Assembly (NCBI RefSeq): GCF_016086655.4
Contig: NC_052137.2
Coordinates: 21,925,041-21,989,040, forward strand
Source of the DNA: Lepeophtheirus salmonis
Taxonomy: Eukaryota; Arthropoda; Copepoda; Siphonostomatoida; Caligidae
Direction of reading: 5' to 3'
DNA: 64,000 nt
Shown: positions 13,170 through 25,694 of the stretch, piece after piece
Layout of the letters: every line of letters starts with the position of its first letter
How positions within the stretch are numbered: position 1 is the first letter of the stretch
Translations under genes and position numbers: made by a program
Notes under the pieces: model-generated
Database searches by the model: none
What the model saw: only the letters and a program-made list of their open reading frames with translations
Told to the model about the DNA's origin: nothing

Positions 13170-16120
13170 TAACCTAGTCAACCTAATCACTAAGAACCAG
13201 CAAAAGTGTGCTTAAGATCCTGCTGCCCCTTGCCAAAACCTCCTTGAAAAAAAGTTGGTCGAGAAACATCATCAGGTTATACAAGAAAAAGTGATGTGCT
13301 GTCTAGGGGTAAAACTTTATATATTGACGAGCTATTCAATATGACAGCTATGTGGATATCAGATTGCTGGGATGGGTTAATTAATCCTTGCAATGATTTA
13401 GACATGTCGCACTTTTATGGCTAGGGAGGTAGACGTCGATAAATTCTTAGTTATACAATAGAGTGCCAGCCCATATGTTTTGATCAATATACATTTTTAT
13501 TGCTTTTGCCGTTATACTCAGTAAATATATACTATCTACATAAATTACTTTTCAACTATCCTGCACTATGATAGTAAAATTATATTTTATAGGAAACTTG
13601 TAGTTATACTTTTTTAAGCTTCTTTAGAATAAAAAAAAATGAAAATTATTAAATAATAATGATGACCGCTTTGGACAATAAAAAAACATGATCAGATTGG
13701 CAACTAGAAAGAAAAAATCTGCTTTCTGAGACATATTTTATCAATCTTTGGTTGGAACACTCCGCATACTCCCCCCTCCCTCACCCAATAAAGTGCTCAA
13801 GTGTTAAAAAATGTATTTTTCTGTTTAATGCATATACTGATTTTCACAACCAAATGAACAAATTTGGGAGAGGATACGAGCATTAAATCTTTAAAATTGA
13901 GTGTTTGTTACATATGTACGGACTGACAAACACTGAATATACATTTTACATAAAAATATGCTGGACTCTACATTTATTACACATTAGTCTATAAACAAAA
14001 ATGTATAATAAAACGTATATTATGTACATAACATGTACGTCAGTTTATTTATTTATTTAAATGATCATCACATTGAATAGAAAAAGAAAATTAATTAATT
14101 ATGTAGATCATGCAATCAAGAGGAATAATAGATTTTAAATACATATTCACTTGAAATCACTTACATGATTAATTATTAGAATTAAAAATGTACATACGAC
14201 TACATATTATAAAAGTTTACTTATTTATTTTGATAAATACAAAAAGAAATAGTAGTGATAGGAGTAAGCTGCTGAGTCATGAATCTTTTCTCTTATTTGA
14301 TTCTCATTTGCGAGTGAAATTACAAACAAAACTTTCTTATATTATTAGCTATTCTTTTGATATAAATACATATTGTGTATTCGTATTTCTATGTATAGTG
14401 GTAAAAGTATGTACTAAATAAAACGTCAACTTACTTGATAACCCAGACAATTTTAATAATTGCACAATATTTTGATTAAAACATAGCAAATTTGGTAGCT
14501 GAAATAAATGAAACAGTCTTGTTATGACCGGTGATATGGCTAGATTTGGAAGCGGAGGTTGACATTTTTGTGAAAAAAGGTCATAAAAATATAAAATGAA
14601 ACATTATTTTCCTGAAAAAAAATCATTCCATTAAAAATGAACCAAATTAAATATTAAGAAATGTCTTATTTTGTCTCAAAATTTTCAAGGGCACTTTCAT
14701 GTTTTATTCCGGTACGGTACAGTGAAATGTGGTGTTTGACTATATTAATGTGTATGAATTCCAAAAATGAAGTGAAAACTTGAATATTTAATTGTCATGA
14801 CACCTCCATTTTGGGATTTTTTTTTAAATAAGTGAGAAATGTAAAGGCAAGTATTTGATCAAGAATTTAAAAAATCCCTTAATTTTATTAAAATGAAACA
14901 TTGGCGACGTGTTCTACATATCTAGAGGTATCATTGGGCCAAAAATCAGGTTGGACTTTTGGTTCATATCTCTCAGGGTGAGGTATCAAAGTAAGGTTGC
15001 TCATATCTTTTTTTTTTTTAGAGTCCTCTCATAGTAGAGTCGGAAAAAAGTGAGTGGCAGTTGGAAAGTTAAAAAGAAAAATATTCACCCTCCCCAAAGA
15101 AAATTTCTTTTACTGGCCTTCGTTTTTCGCATATCTTATCAACTTTATATATTTCTATGGCATGGGTGGCAACTACAGAAAGTATAGCGCTGGTCCAAAG
15201 TCATATTTTTTACAACTCCAAAAATTTTCTTCTCCTCTTAAATACTATAATATTAATTTGATAGGAGATTTCACACATTTATTTTGTATGTATAATCAGA
15301 TACGGACTTTAATGATATCAATATATTATGTACATAAAAAGCTATGACATTTAAAAGAAAAGAAACAAACATACACACACACGAAATCGAATAAATAAAA
15401 AATGTATAAGAAATTTGATATTTTAATTGAAGGGCAAAAATAGGAAACGAGAGAAATAACTGGAAATTTATAAAGACGAGATTGCTCTTTTTTCTTTGCT
15501 TGTCTTTGCTTTCTGTTCTTGTTATTCTTGTGTGTTTATGTAATGTCATACGACAGATTGTTTACTTTATCAGTATTGATTTTACGACAGAAATTGTCAA
15601 AATACTTCTTCATAATAATATACATATTCAATAATAGTTTTTGTAGATAAACATGAAATATAATAATCTGACGACAACAAAATGGATAAATAAATATGTA
15701 AATGCGTTTCAAAAAATATGAATAGAATCTGGGGATGATGAACACATTGTTCAAATAACTCATATTTTGAAATATATTTTGTTTAAATAAATAAAAAAAT
15801 GGTAAAAGTGTCTACTCTTTTTGTATTTTTTTATGAAATATACAAACCTAAGTACATAACCCAAATACCTACACAGTTTGAACGCATCCAATTACATATT
15901 ATGTATCCCCTTAACACAAAAGTTTGGATTACATTTGTATTCTTCATAAAATAATCTTACATTTATATTCATAAATTACTTTGATACCTTCTTTGCAAGA
16001 GCCGTAAATTGCACATAAATGTGCAAAAATTTCCTGAATAATTACATAAAAAGATTTATGAAAAAGCTCATATCGGATCTGAACAAAGTAACAAAAACAA
16101 GCCAGAATGATTTTTCTCAA
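13170..16120. other. No gene recognised
   Basis: The first 300 bases are somewhat richer in GC and contain short coding-like stretches that I could not assign. The rest is AT-rich, with frames of up to 97 codons (15054-15347) of low-complexity composition. No termini, exons or RNA genes could be supported. Confidence 0.45.
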
Positions 16121-16129
16121 AAGTGAGTG

Positions 16130-16849
16130 TGGATTAAATTTGTATTCTTAAATAAATTATCCTTGATTTATATCAGCAATCTATTTGCATTAATCCTTTG
16201 GGTACGTCAGAAATTGCACTCTTACATTAGTCAAAATTGATCGTCACACATAGAATAATGAGAAATTGATTGATGTTATTGGGGCCAATATAAGTCTCTT
16301 AAATCAAACAATTGTTCTAAACTTTAGCCAATACCCTCATGTATAATATCTTAATGACATATTTGTATATCAGGATCATAAAAATTTATTTTCTCAAAAA
16401 ACGTAAGTAAAAATATGCTTTAGAAAAATCCTAGACCCAAATATTCAGGCAAAGTTAATTTAGCCTCCCCCTTAAACTATGCTTAGAGGCTTTTTCAACA
16501 AACATTTGTCAATATTTAGCTACAAGTTATTCTTATTAACCAATTGGCACCCAAATTGCAAATCATACTTAAACTAGGCAAAATTAGTCATCACAATACA
16601 CTTTAAGAAATTGACATATTTTATTTGAAAGACTATATTATGATATCATAATGATATAAGTATTAATATTAAAAAATAGTTAATATTCTTGGATATATTA
16701 ACTCATTGCAGAATTTGAATGCAATGACTATATTTCACTTAAATGCGTCTATGGAATATTTAAATCTATGAAGTAAATAAATAAAAGTGGATTATTTACT
16801 CCGTTTCTTGATTTTTGTTCAAGATTATTTTTTATGTTGACAGACCACA
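16130..16849 (-). repeat. Two overlapping copies of the TGTGG inverted-repeat family
   Basis: The right end is the reverse complement of TGTGGTCTGTCAACATAAAA (ending CCACA at 16849), the terminus shared with 27118-27544, 38137-38993 and 44585-44886. Inside, GTCAAAATTGATCGTCAC (near 16232) and GGCAAAATTAGTCATCAC (near 16580) are two versions of the same internal block. The block AATATGCTTTAGAAAAATC followed by AGACCCAAATATTC (16410-16445) also recurs near 16940. The region therefore holds a second, partial or tandem copy. No coding capacity is evident. Confidence 0.5.
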
Positions 16850-17221
16850 TATATTGAATGAACCCAGTAATTCGTAGAAGAACTCTACAAGGTTATCAGA
16901 GTCATAAAAAAAGGCATTTTCGGAAAAAATAACATCAAAATTATGCTTTAAAAAAATCATAGACCCAAATATTCGGTTAAAATTTAGAACTTCCTCTTGA
17001 AAAATATGCCAAGAGTTTTGTTTTGAGGGAAAAGGGGGAATTCCATGTAACATAGTTTATATTCTTGTGTATGTAAATCCATCCCAGAATCCAATCCAAT
17101 ATAAATATTCTATTTGATCGAAATAAGTCAATTAAGTATTGATACATTTTTATTTAATCATCATTTACAACAATAGATTGTGAATTTATTTCTCTCTTTT
17201 TTTTAATGTGTTCCTCTAGTC

Positions 17222-17694
17222 CAGTGGTTCTCAAATTGGAGACACTCCAGGGGGTACTTGAGATTTTGAAAGAATATTTTAAAAGTGTTAAATAACTCAG
17301 ATGCGTTCACAAGGGGTCGACTGGAGTGGCTGAATCATTGTTTTTACTAAAAATATAATATCCGTTTAATAATTTATTATTTGAAATTTAATGAAATTTT
17401 CTATGAATAGGTATGGGTTTTTAAATTTTTCTCCTAAAAATTTAATATTTGGAATTGTTCTCCTAAGATTTAATATTTGAAATTTTTAGTGAATAACTAA
17501 GGATTTTGTGAAAAAAAATCGAACAAATGTATTTTTTGGATTTCTTTTTTTTTTCTAATTCCAAAAACCAAGACCTCCTCCAAAATATAATTCTTCGGAC
17601 AGCCCTGTCACTGAAGCTAAAAATAGTTAGTTTTTGGGTTAAAGAAATATTTTACTACAAGTATTACATCACTAAAAAAGGTTGAGAATCGCTG
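17222..17694. mobile_element. Non-autonomous hAT-like element with 8-bp target duplication
   Basis: The element starts CAGTGGTTCTCAAATT and ends GGTTGAGAATCGCTG, whose reverse complement starts CAGCGATTCTCAACC. The flanking octamers are CTCTAGTC (17214-17221) and CTCTAGTT (17695-17702), identical at 7 of 8 positions. CAGTGGTTCTCAA termini with 8-bp duplications are characteristic of hAT elements. The 473-bp interior consists mostly of an AT-rich module (ATTTAATATTTGAAATTTTT) and has no transposase frame. It sits at the edge of the dispersed repeat copy that follows. Confidence 0.8.
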
Positions 17695-17931
17695 CTCTAG
17701 TTGGTCAGATGGAATTGTACTGATTAAGTATACGTAAACATTATAGTATAACATTATCACCACCTGGTCCTAGAATGGTCTTTGAAGTGCTCATACTTAA
17801 TCCATATTTTCCTTCACTATAAGCAACTGAGTATCCAACCTATGCACATTGAGTTCAAGAGAATATCTCCCGAACGCGTTGTTCATTGAGTATATTTCAG
17901 TATAAGATTGTTTTCATGTTGACGCCCTACA
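17695..17931. repeat. Dispersed repeat, copy B, next to the hAT insertion
   Basis: This is the partner of 11494-11700. It begins at the target site of the 17222 hAT-like element and ends TTTCATGTTGACGCCCTACA, which resembles the CATGTTGACG...CCACA terminus of the TGTGG family. The junction fits the hAT-like element having inserted into, or at the border of, an older copy. Confidence 0.5.
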
Positions 17932-18316
17932 TATGTACGAACAAAAAGGAAACTTTGAAACACAAGATGCAACAATAACAATACTTAATGATACCCTTTT
18001 CTATCTTTCTCTCTATATAAGAGTACGTTGCCATCCCATAATAATTGCATCTGGTAGAACATTATGTACTTTGTGTGTATAATTATTTCATTTATATTGA
18101 CAAGAAAATAATTGGATTTACATCATCCAAAATACACCCAAATCAAGGGGTTATGGATCTAACAGACATATATGATAATAAGATAATTTGAGGGAGACAC
18201 GTGCTTATGATCTAATAGATATCTCAAACAAACTCTTTCTCTCATCCCTTCCACATGACATTTAATCCAAAATTTTCAAAAACAATAAACGCTCTAATAT
18301 ATATATCTATTAAGTA

Positions 18317-18885
18317 CTAGAGGTAGTACGTCGAAGAAAAGACATATTTTGCTTTAATAATATGAATGATAACTCTGCCACAAATCCTCCGCGTTATTCT
18401 CCATTTTTTATTATCAGACTCTCACGTATAGTTACTCAATACATAGATATCCCCTCCTCAAGAATAGCAGCTTAAAAAAATATTATTTGATGTTCCAGGG
18501 AAGTTCAGTACAGTTTTAGGACTGGTCAAATCAGTCCTAGTCCTATCTTTTGGAGTGTATTATTACTAATGATTAAAAAAGAATAAATAATTTTGAATGA
18601 CGTCATCAAAGAACAAACTTTATAAGTTTTAGTACTGATATGCAGGACAGAAATGGACTGCACCGAGAGTGAACTGAACGAGACTAAAGTATTCAGGCCT
18701 CAATATGGACGGGTACGACACTACCAGGAGTACTTTAGCTCGTTGCTAAGCCCCATCTATAATAATATTGATTTTGATATAAAGTACTTCCTATTATTTT
18801 CCTTTTTTATATGAGTTGACGTATGCGTGTGCGGGATTTTATTCATTTTTACATACCGTTTTTATACAAAGACTCTTGTTTTTTA
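18317..18885 (-). mobile_element. Helitron-like non-autonomous element, hairpin region deleted
   Basis: Read on the minus strand the element ends in CTAG at 18317-18320, the usual Helitron CTRR end. Inward it shares long stretches with the copies at 20369 and 25695: GTCGAAGAAAAGAC, ACATAGATAT followed by CCTC, AGCTTAAAAAAATATT, AGTACTTTAGCTCGTTGCTAAG and GCGGGATTTTATTCATTTTT. The short GC-rich hairpin that precedes CTAG in the sister copies is missing here. A hAT-like element is nested at 18506-18723. The 5' TC end was not identified on the right. Confidence 0.6.
18506..18723. mobile_element. Short hAT-like element nested in the Helitron copy
   Basis: This 218-bp block interrupts the Helitron sequence, which reads CCAGGGA on the left and CCAGGAGTACTTTAGC on the right. 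Uninterrupted copies have CCAGGGAGTACTTT. The right end, reverse complemented, starts TAGTGTCGTACCCGTCC, close to the TAGTGTTGGATCGGTCC end of the larger element at 34110. The left end is more decayed. Internal AATGACGTCATCAAAG and GGACTG motifs are shared with the element at 36118. Confidence 0.6.
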
Positions 18886-18889
18886 TGTT

Positions 18890-20365
18890 TTTTTAAAATA
18901 TGACGTGAACACTCGATTTTAGTTTTATTTCATAAATCAAGTATTTACACTCAAAAATGACTTACTTTCATCGTAGATACATAAATATAGACAGACTTTT
19001 CTGTATTAATATTGATGGAAGACGTATATACATTCTATTGTGTTTTGAAAGAAAATAATTAGGCACAGGGACTCTTTTTATTCGTTTAAATGTGTAGAAT
19101 AGGTAAATGCTTCTGATACCCTCTATAAAACCGAGACTGCATATATAACAGGAGGGGGTTGGCAATCTTTATAAAAGAAAAACCCTCTGTTTAGCGATAG
19201 GTTTTAATAATGATTATGAATGATTTTTAGCATTTTACATCCTCCGTCTAGTTAAAAAAATAATAATAACCCTGATATATCTATGCAAAAAAAAATAATA
19301 TGTATATATATATTTTGGAAGAAAAAAAGAATTACACCTACATTTAATTTTTATTAATTATGGACAAAAAGGCCCAAAATCAACTTTTAATTTGTCAAAT
19401 ATTGTATTTTTTTATTTTGCAACAATCAATCTTATTTCTATTTACGGGTTGTATTAAGCTTAATTTGATCTCAAAAGAACATAGATCCGTCCAGGGCTTC
19501 AGAATATGTAGGTCCCAATAGAAAAAATAATGAACGAGGAGTATTTTTAATCTTATAAATCTGAAGGGCACAGAGTTTTAATTTTAACGATTTAATGTAT
19601 GACTAAGGCAACACATGTCTGTAGTCCCCTTCCCAAAGTCCATAAATTTAAATATACTATGCGTATAATTTGAACTTACTTATTTCCCGCAAGAATAATG
19701 CAGATTTATACCTCTCCCCTCCTCTGCCCAGACTAATTACCCCGTATGGATGGTACGTTAAACAAACTTGCTTTATATAATAATGGGGGTATTAAGAGAT
19801 TCGCAGGACTTTGATAAGAGAAAAACAGCAGCTGTCAAAAACAACTACATAGGTATTCTTTTTGTATTGGGGAAATATTTGTGTGAGTTGATAGATATGT
19901 TTCATATTAATAAACTCACAAAATATACTAATCTCTTACTAAATAGTTCAATTTGACAAAGTTAGATACATAGTTTTTTAGTTATTATTAGAATGTCCAG
20001 ATCTGGGCAAGGAACTCAAAAGAAGGAGAATACCATACTAGGAGTTATCATTTTTTGTACTCGCTGGTTAGCTTAAAATTATCAACAGTGGATTATTCCC
20101 AATTTAGAGCATATTCAATATACAAAGTTTAATTATGTCACCAAAGTAGGTTTTTTCTTTATTTTCCATATATTTAGTGATTAATTCTTCCTTTTGATCA
20201 CTCGAGGATGGACGTGCGTCAGTCTTGAATTTAACTTTTCCAAGAGTACGATGAATATTCTCTTAAAGTCCTTTAGTGCGGGATAAGTTTTGATTTATGG
20301 GCCTACAAAAATTATTTGGCTTTCTAATAAATTCGTAAAGAGACCTAATAATTTTCATCTATTCA
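18890..20365. other. No gene recognised
   Basis: AT-rich DNA with isolated short frames (for example 19768-19956) lacking recognisable domains. The stretch near 19490-19530 is less AT-rich but could not be assigned. Confidence 0.45.
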
Positions 20366-20804
20366 TAACTAGTAGTAGTACCCAGCATTGCGCTCAGAGT
20401 TATTAGGCGTCGAAGAACAAACAAATTTTGCTTAACTAATGTAGACGATAACAATTCGAAAAATCCTTGGTGTTACTCTCTGTTTTACATGAGCATACTC
20501 AATACTTAGTCGTTCTCTCTTCAAAAATAAAAAAAATACTAATAATAACTTTAGAAACTAAATTTTATATGACTTTCTATGCCGGGAAATACTTTAGCTC
20601 GTTCCTAAACTTAATCTAATATCTAAAATTTCATATTATGAAATTTTATATAAAATACTTACCGCCTTTTCTTTATTTGTTAATATGAGTTGAACTGCAC
20701 GATTGCGAGATTTAATTCATTTTTTCACAATGCTCCATGCATAAAATACTCCCTGTTTCTTCTTTTTATCCATGTATTACATATATATAAGGGAGTATTA
20801 AATA

Positions 20805-22064
20805 CCAGGCCGTCAAAAAATTTTGGAACATGATTTAAATTGCGTTTTGAGAGATGATGGTTAATTTTATGTAAAAATTGCGTTAACAAAATAAAAAAGT
20901 TGATTGTTTAACTTTTGAACACCGTATATATCAAGTTTCTAGGATAAATATTGACGAAAAGGGAGCAAAAAAGGCAAGAAGTCGCTCGTTTAGTCAGCGC
21001 CAGATTTAGCAATTCTGATATTGTAAAGACCCTTAATGTCTGGCAAACAACCGTTTGGAGGATCAGAATTAAGGTCAACAATAGTAAAGACATCAGTGTG
21101 CGTCATAGAAGTGGAAAACCGATCAACATAAAGCCTAAAACGGCAAATAAAGCTTTTTTGAAAATACCAAATATGACGATAACGGACTTGGCAAAAAAAG
21201 CCGTTGGTGAGCTGTTCCACGGCATCCAATGCCGTAAAAAGCTCGGGACAAGTCTATCCGACATATTGAACGACCCTTGTTCACTCAATAACAACAACAA
21301 TTACAATTTGATCGATGCAAAAAGCTTTACAATGACCTGAGGTATCACAGAAAACGAATTTTGTTCTTCTCGGACAAGAAGATATTTACAGTGCATCCCG
21401 TGTACAATAGGCAAAATGATTGGGAATGTATGTTTTAGAGAAGTCAACCACAACCTCCTTGAAGTGTCCAGCACCAAAACATCCAGCCTCAGCTATGATG
21501 CTCGACATTGTTTCATCGGAAGATAACAAAATGAAGCCAATTTGGTTCCCCGTTGGATACAGATTTACTTGATGATTTTACAAACAAAAGTGCTTCCCTA
21601 GGTTTGATAGATTACAAAACTATCGTATAGAGCCAATTATTGCTTTCAACAGAACGGGGACACTTCAAATACAACAAAACTCGTGAAGGATTGGATTGCA
21701 AAAAAATAGGAATTTCTGCCCGAAGGACTTCTGGCTTGAATCCCCCTGATTACCGATTCTGATGGCAAACAGAAAGCAAAGCCTCTAGACAACGTCAAAG
21801 GAGTATTGAGTCCCTAAAGCAATAGTTTGAGAAAGAGTGGTGATCAATGTCGAAACACTACGCTGTTAACTTGTGCAAAGCGTTTCAGTGTCGCAAAGAG
21901 CGTTTGATTGACGCCAAAGGTGCTGAAGTTTATAAATAATGTTCTTTAATGAGTTATAAACAAGTTCCAATTTAAAAAAAGGATCTTTAGTATTTCATTT
22001 AAAGCCGCTAGGTGTAATTAATTTTCCAACGTTCATTATGTTCCAAGACTTTCTGATGGCTCGG
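20805..22064 (+). mobile_element. Near-full-length mariner element with inverted repeats and TA duplication
   Basis: TA at 20803-20804 and 22065-22066 bound the element. The left end reads CCAGGCCGTCAAAAAATTTT then GGAACAT. The reverse complement of the right end reads CCGAGCCATCAGAAAGTCTT then GGAACAT, about 26 bp of imperfect terminal inverted repeat. The length of 1260 bp is normal for mariner-type elements of about 1.3 kb. It carries a decayed transposase frame on the plus strand. Its sharp ends inside a Helitron copy make it the younger insertion. Confidence 0.85.
20951..21939 (+). pseudogene. Mariner transposase pseudogene
   Basis: The coding region starts with TTG where an ATG is expected and stays open for 129 codons (to 21340). 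That part covers the helix-turn-helix region: VARLVSARFSNSDIVKTLNV, then TTVWRIR and RHRSGKP. After frame changes the catalytic domain appears: ILFFSDKKIFTV, with the first catalytic D at about 21373, then NRQNDW, QQNGDTSNTTK and a C-terminal NLCKAFQCRKERLIDAKG. In the second motif, normally QDGAPxHxxK, the aspartate is replaced by asparagine, and the third position lies in a scrambled stretch. Several in-frame stops exist, for example after AKSFTMT. The full length of about 330 codons agrees with family size. It cannot encode an active enzyme. Confidence 0.85.
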
Positions 22065-22129
22065 TAAGGTGCACCTTGCGACTGTTTTTCATACATTCAT
22101 CGAAATAAACTTTGCTTTATTAATATAGC

Positions 22130-22270
22130 TTGCCCCTATTTTTATAATTACAAAACGTTATCTTTATTAAAAAATATATATATATCAGATAAACTTCTAA
22201 AAGCTTCAAAATAAGTCGTATATAATCGTAGTATATCAGTATTCAGTATGTGCAGTACAATTTCTAAATA
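22130..22270. repeat. Flank shared with 26172-26335
   Basis: Immediately outside the Helitron 5' end, ATCAGATAAACTTCTAAAAG followed by CTTCAAAATAAGTC, and later TCGTAGTATATCAGTATTCA, match 26235-26325. The match is outside the element boundary, so it is not explained by the Helitron itself. Confidence 0.6.
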
Positions 22271-23900
22271 TAAGTACATTATAGCTATTAAAAAAATGAG
22301 ATCAATATACAATATTCGTAGGGTTAGAAAATTTGAATTTTTTTTATGAGGGAAGTTATTACTTATAAATATATCGTTATTTATACAATACGCACACCCT
22401 GTCGTTGGTTTCGTATGTTTATCTTTTTCCCCTACTTTTTTTGAAAGTAAAAAAAGATCTGATAAAGAAAGAACCATTTTATAGGGATACTCACGCTCAC
22501 TAATGGATTGGCTTTAACCCTTCATTGATATGTAGGGTAATATTATATATATATCATATTGATCTTTATAATGCGTTAAGGATGATTTAATGATGATGTA
22601 TTAGAACTCCCAAATGGATTATGAAAATTATAGCTCATCAAAGTATTAAAAAAAAAGAGAGAGAAAATAGAAAACTATATTTTTGAACCTATATATACAT
22701 ACAAAATAAATCAACCGGCCTAACTATGTAGTAACCACCTCCCTAAACCAAATTACATATGTATATTCAACTAATAATAAAATATGAGGATTAGAAGAGT
22801 AGAATTGAAAGAAAAAAAGAAAGAAAGAAATGAGGTAAGAAGGAGGAAACCATTGATTTATGTACATGCATTGAATGAATAGCCATTGTGGTGGTTAAGG
22901 GTTACTAGCCTACTACCTATGTATGTAGTTGATTTCGTTATTTCCTTGATCGTCTTATCTCATGATTTACATCATTTACCTTTAAATCAAATAATAATCC
23001 TACAACCATTGGTATGTAGGTATCTACCTTTCTTAAATGGGCTCCATGATTTATACACATTTAAAACCATAATAACTGTCAAAATGCTTTTTCTCACCTT
23101 TTCCTTCTATGAACAATGTGCATACCTACAGTTCAATGTTGAATGTATTCCACCATTAAGAAGGCATTGAAGTCATACCCCGCATTGCATGTCCCTTGTT
23201 TTGGGTGTGGTTTTTATTTTTAAATTACGAGTAGTCGTTTTCAATCCGGAAATTTCTTCCTTACAGAGCCAAAAATGAAATGAAAGCTGATATGTAAAAA
23301 ATAGAAATTTAGTTAGAGTTATAAATCCTAAACATTTTTAGCATGTATGTCTCGTTATTCTTGGCAACTTGAACAGAGTTTTTTTCGTTGATATAATTCT
23401 TCTTTCATTCTTGAGAAGAAAATATCTCCTTGACCCAGTGCAAAAAACATGCAATCTGGACAGAAAATTGCACTGAGCTAACTTAACTTTCAATGAATCT
23501 CCAAGTCGAAGCATTGAAATCTAAAGTTTGCAATCATTATGAACATCACTTAGACACTAGATTGTCAGTTTTTTAACTACATATGTGTGCCTTGCATAAA
23601 TATCTAATTTGTTAAATGCCGGATAAAATTTCTTAAATTCAGGGCTAAACTGTTCTATCTGGTTTGAATTGTATACTAACGTTTACATTTCAAGGATATG
23701 CACTATTTCATTGATTTTTTTCGTTTACAAATAAAGTTGGAAGTTAGGGCTTCCATATAGGACCTGTTATCTTCACTCATGTGTCTTTACTTTTCTCATG
23801 TTGACTCAAATTCTCCCTTTCTTCGTCTATCATCAGTCTGTGTTCCTTTTTGGCCTCGTGCATCATTCACTAGTAATACCTATATTAATTTAGCTGGTCA
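22271..23900. other. No gene recognised; purine microsatellite
   Basis: A GAAAA/GAAA-rich tract lies at about 22805-22840. Frames such as 22148-22477 (minus) and 22886-23170 (plus) are hydrophobic, low-complexity translations without family resemblance. No transposon ends were seen. Confidence 0.45.
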
Positions 23901-23910
23901 AACTTTATAC

Positions 23911-23947
23911 CTAGGTTGTAGTTGTTCCGAAATGGTTGAGACTGTCC
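23911..23947 (-). CDS. Candidate terminal exon of an unrecognised minus-strand gene
   Basis: On the minus strand an acceptor with a pyrimidine-rich tract (AATTTCTCGTTTTACAG) precedes 23947. If joined to the exon candidate at 24002-24130, the split codon AT|G restores the frame and the translation continues DSLNHFGTTTT to a TAG at 23911-23913. The intron would be only 54 bp. The alternative is chance. There is no recognised domain and no clear polyadenylation signal close by. Confidence 0.25.
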
Positions 23948-24001
23948 CTGTAAAACGAGAAATTACATTAAAAAGTTTAAAAAAATACTCAATCATGTCA
24001 C

Positions 24002-24130
24002 ATAGTCTCTTTTAGCTCCAGATTGCATCGTCCCGATGGTTCTCCAACTCCCACAACTCCCTGGAGAGCTATGCTTCGTTCACTAACTTCATCATCCGCT
24101 GAACTCCGCGTGTGAGGTCTTAATGGGTAT
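24002..24130 (-). CDS. Candidate internal exon, unrecognised protein
   Basis: This 129-bp minus-strand segment is clearly richer in GC than its surroundings. It translates without stops to a serine/charge-rich, coding-like peptide that includes RRSSADDEVSERSIALQG and VGVGEPSGRCNLELKE. It is bounded by AG (GATTACGATTTAG) and GT (GTGACA), both cutting codons after the second base (phase 2-2). Joining it to 24697-24837 upstream gives codon CG|A, and to 23947 downstream AT|G, with the frame kept each time. The donor is weak. The plus strand is also open over about 100 bp here, so direction is not certain. No homologue is recognised. Confidence 0.3.
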
Positions 24131-24696
24131 CTAAATCGTAATCTCAGAATAGGTGATTCAGCTTATGGAAGATAAATCGTTCACAGAGATTGAGACACCT
24201 TTCTCGAACTTAATAGTGCACGACTATGGCAGGGATCACTGTAAAAGATAGTCAGGTTGGTGTGGATCTCAGACACTGTTTCAAAAAATAAAAACGAAAA
24301 TTTTGAGGGCCATGTTCAGCAACGAATGGAGAAACATGTGCAAATGTGATATGTAGGGATTAGCTATTCAGTCTCTGAATAACTTCAGAATATTTTCCAC
24401 CATAAAATTCATGAGACTGTTGGAAATTTGTAGCAAACTCTTCTCCTTTCCCTTCCAACGAACTTGTCTCAGCCATTTCAAAACAGGTTAATATATTACA
24501 AATGACTTCAATTGGGGAGACTAATTTTAAATCTTAAATTATATGTAGAAGTTACATTTATGCTAAAATTAATGTATGAGGGCGAAACTTCCCAGTGCGA
24601 AACTGCCCCGGCCGTAACATCCTAGAACCCCCTCAAACATTATTCAAATTGTCAGTGATTTCATGTAATTTTTCTATTTCTTTTATTTTCACATAC

Positions 24697-24837
24697 CGGA
24701 GTTCATACTTTATAAAACACTGGTAAGGCCTTGTTGGATTCATAATGGAATTGAAGATTGACATCGGAGTAATGACTTTACTAGATACGGAGTAGGTTAT
24801 GTATTTAAATCCTTCATCTTCATTTTTAAAAGGCAAG
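24697..24837 (-). CDS. Candidate internal exon, unrecognised protein
   Basis: The segment lies within a 77-codon minus-strand frame (24866 to 24633). A TACGTTTTGTAG acceptor and a CTCCG|GTATGTG donor define a 141-bp exon of phase 2-2. The translation contains LPFKNEDEGFKYITYSVSS and IFNSIMNPTRPYQCFIKYEL, mixed in composition rather than low complexity. The distance to the next candidate at 24130 would be a 566-bp intron. No conserved domain, signal peptide or membrane segment is evident. The support is splice-site quality, phase and composition only. Confidence 0.3.
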
Positions 24838-25694
24838 CTACAAAACGTATGTACCCTTAAGAGCATTACATATTATCTATTCCATTAGTGTATAAACCAA
24901 CCCAACTCCGACTCATTTGCACATAAACGAACAAAAAATCGAAATCCTGTCCTCATAATATAATGTTTGCATAAAGGTTAAATTTATTTGCAATTGCTAG
25001 CTTCATTCCCTGTTAGTGACATATGAAAATATTTTAGAGGGCTAAATATGTACGCAGATATTGTATGTGTTATTTGTGTTCTATATGAAAATATATGTAG
25101 GCGAAATAAAAAGAGATTTAGATGCTTCATTATTTTTAATTGTAAAAAAAAAAAAGGAAAAAGCTAAAAGTTATTGACCAAGATTTATATATATAACATA
25201 TATTTGGACACATGCTATGTATAATTAACAACAGGATTATCTTAGAGTTATTTCTTCATTAAGGCAGCTCATATATACATGTATAGGGTTTCTACATACA
25301 CTGTATGTTCGCCCCTTGGATTATATTAGAGGGATAATGTACATATATTGATGCAGAGGTAAGCTTTGAAGCTTTTTATGAAAAATAAATTAAATATGTT
25401 ACTTAAAGAATGAAAGGTACATCAATTTTCAATTATTGGCTATTATCAGATTGAATTTTGGGTGAATGCGGGAGCAAAGAAAAATATGATTTTATTAAAT
25501 TTATAGCCTTTTTATAATCAGCTGCCTTTTATACAAAAATGAACTACTGCTATAAATAGGAGAACCTTCTTCACTTAACTCCTGATTAACAGGAGTTACT
25601 TGCCAATAAATATTCAACCTCTTTATGTAGGAATTTGGATCTTCAATTCTACTCTGAGTCCAAGAAGTGCCCATGAATTTGCACCTATTAATAA

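Larger units (their letters stand above)
20369..22129 (-). mobile_element. Helitron-like element split by a mariner insertion
   Basis: The minus-strand 3' end is a short imperfect hairpin (GAGCGCAATGCTGGGTACT...) followed by CTAG at 20369-20372. The 5' side lies near 22095-22129 and reads, on the minus strand, CTATATTAATAAAGCAAAGT, matching the TCTATATTAATAAAGCAAAG end of the 25695 copy except for the first base. Between them lie shared blocks (TACTTTAGCTCGTTCCTAA, GCGAGATTTAATTCATTTTT). A complete mariner occupies 20805-22064. Without it the Helitron copy would be about 500 bp, like its sister at 25695-26171. Confidence 0.7.

Noticed and set aside
16832..17053. 73-codon minus-strand frame.
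   Set aside because: Its DNA recurs in part at 16375-16480, so it is repeat sequence rather than a unique gene.
23779..24015. 78-codon plus-strand frame.
   Set aside because: No recognisable domain. The opposite strand offers a better exon structure in the same place.
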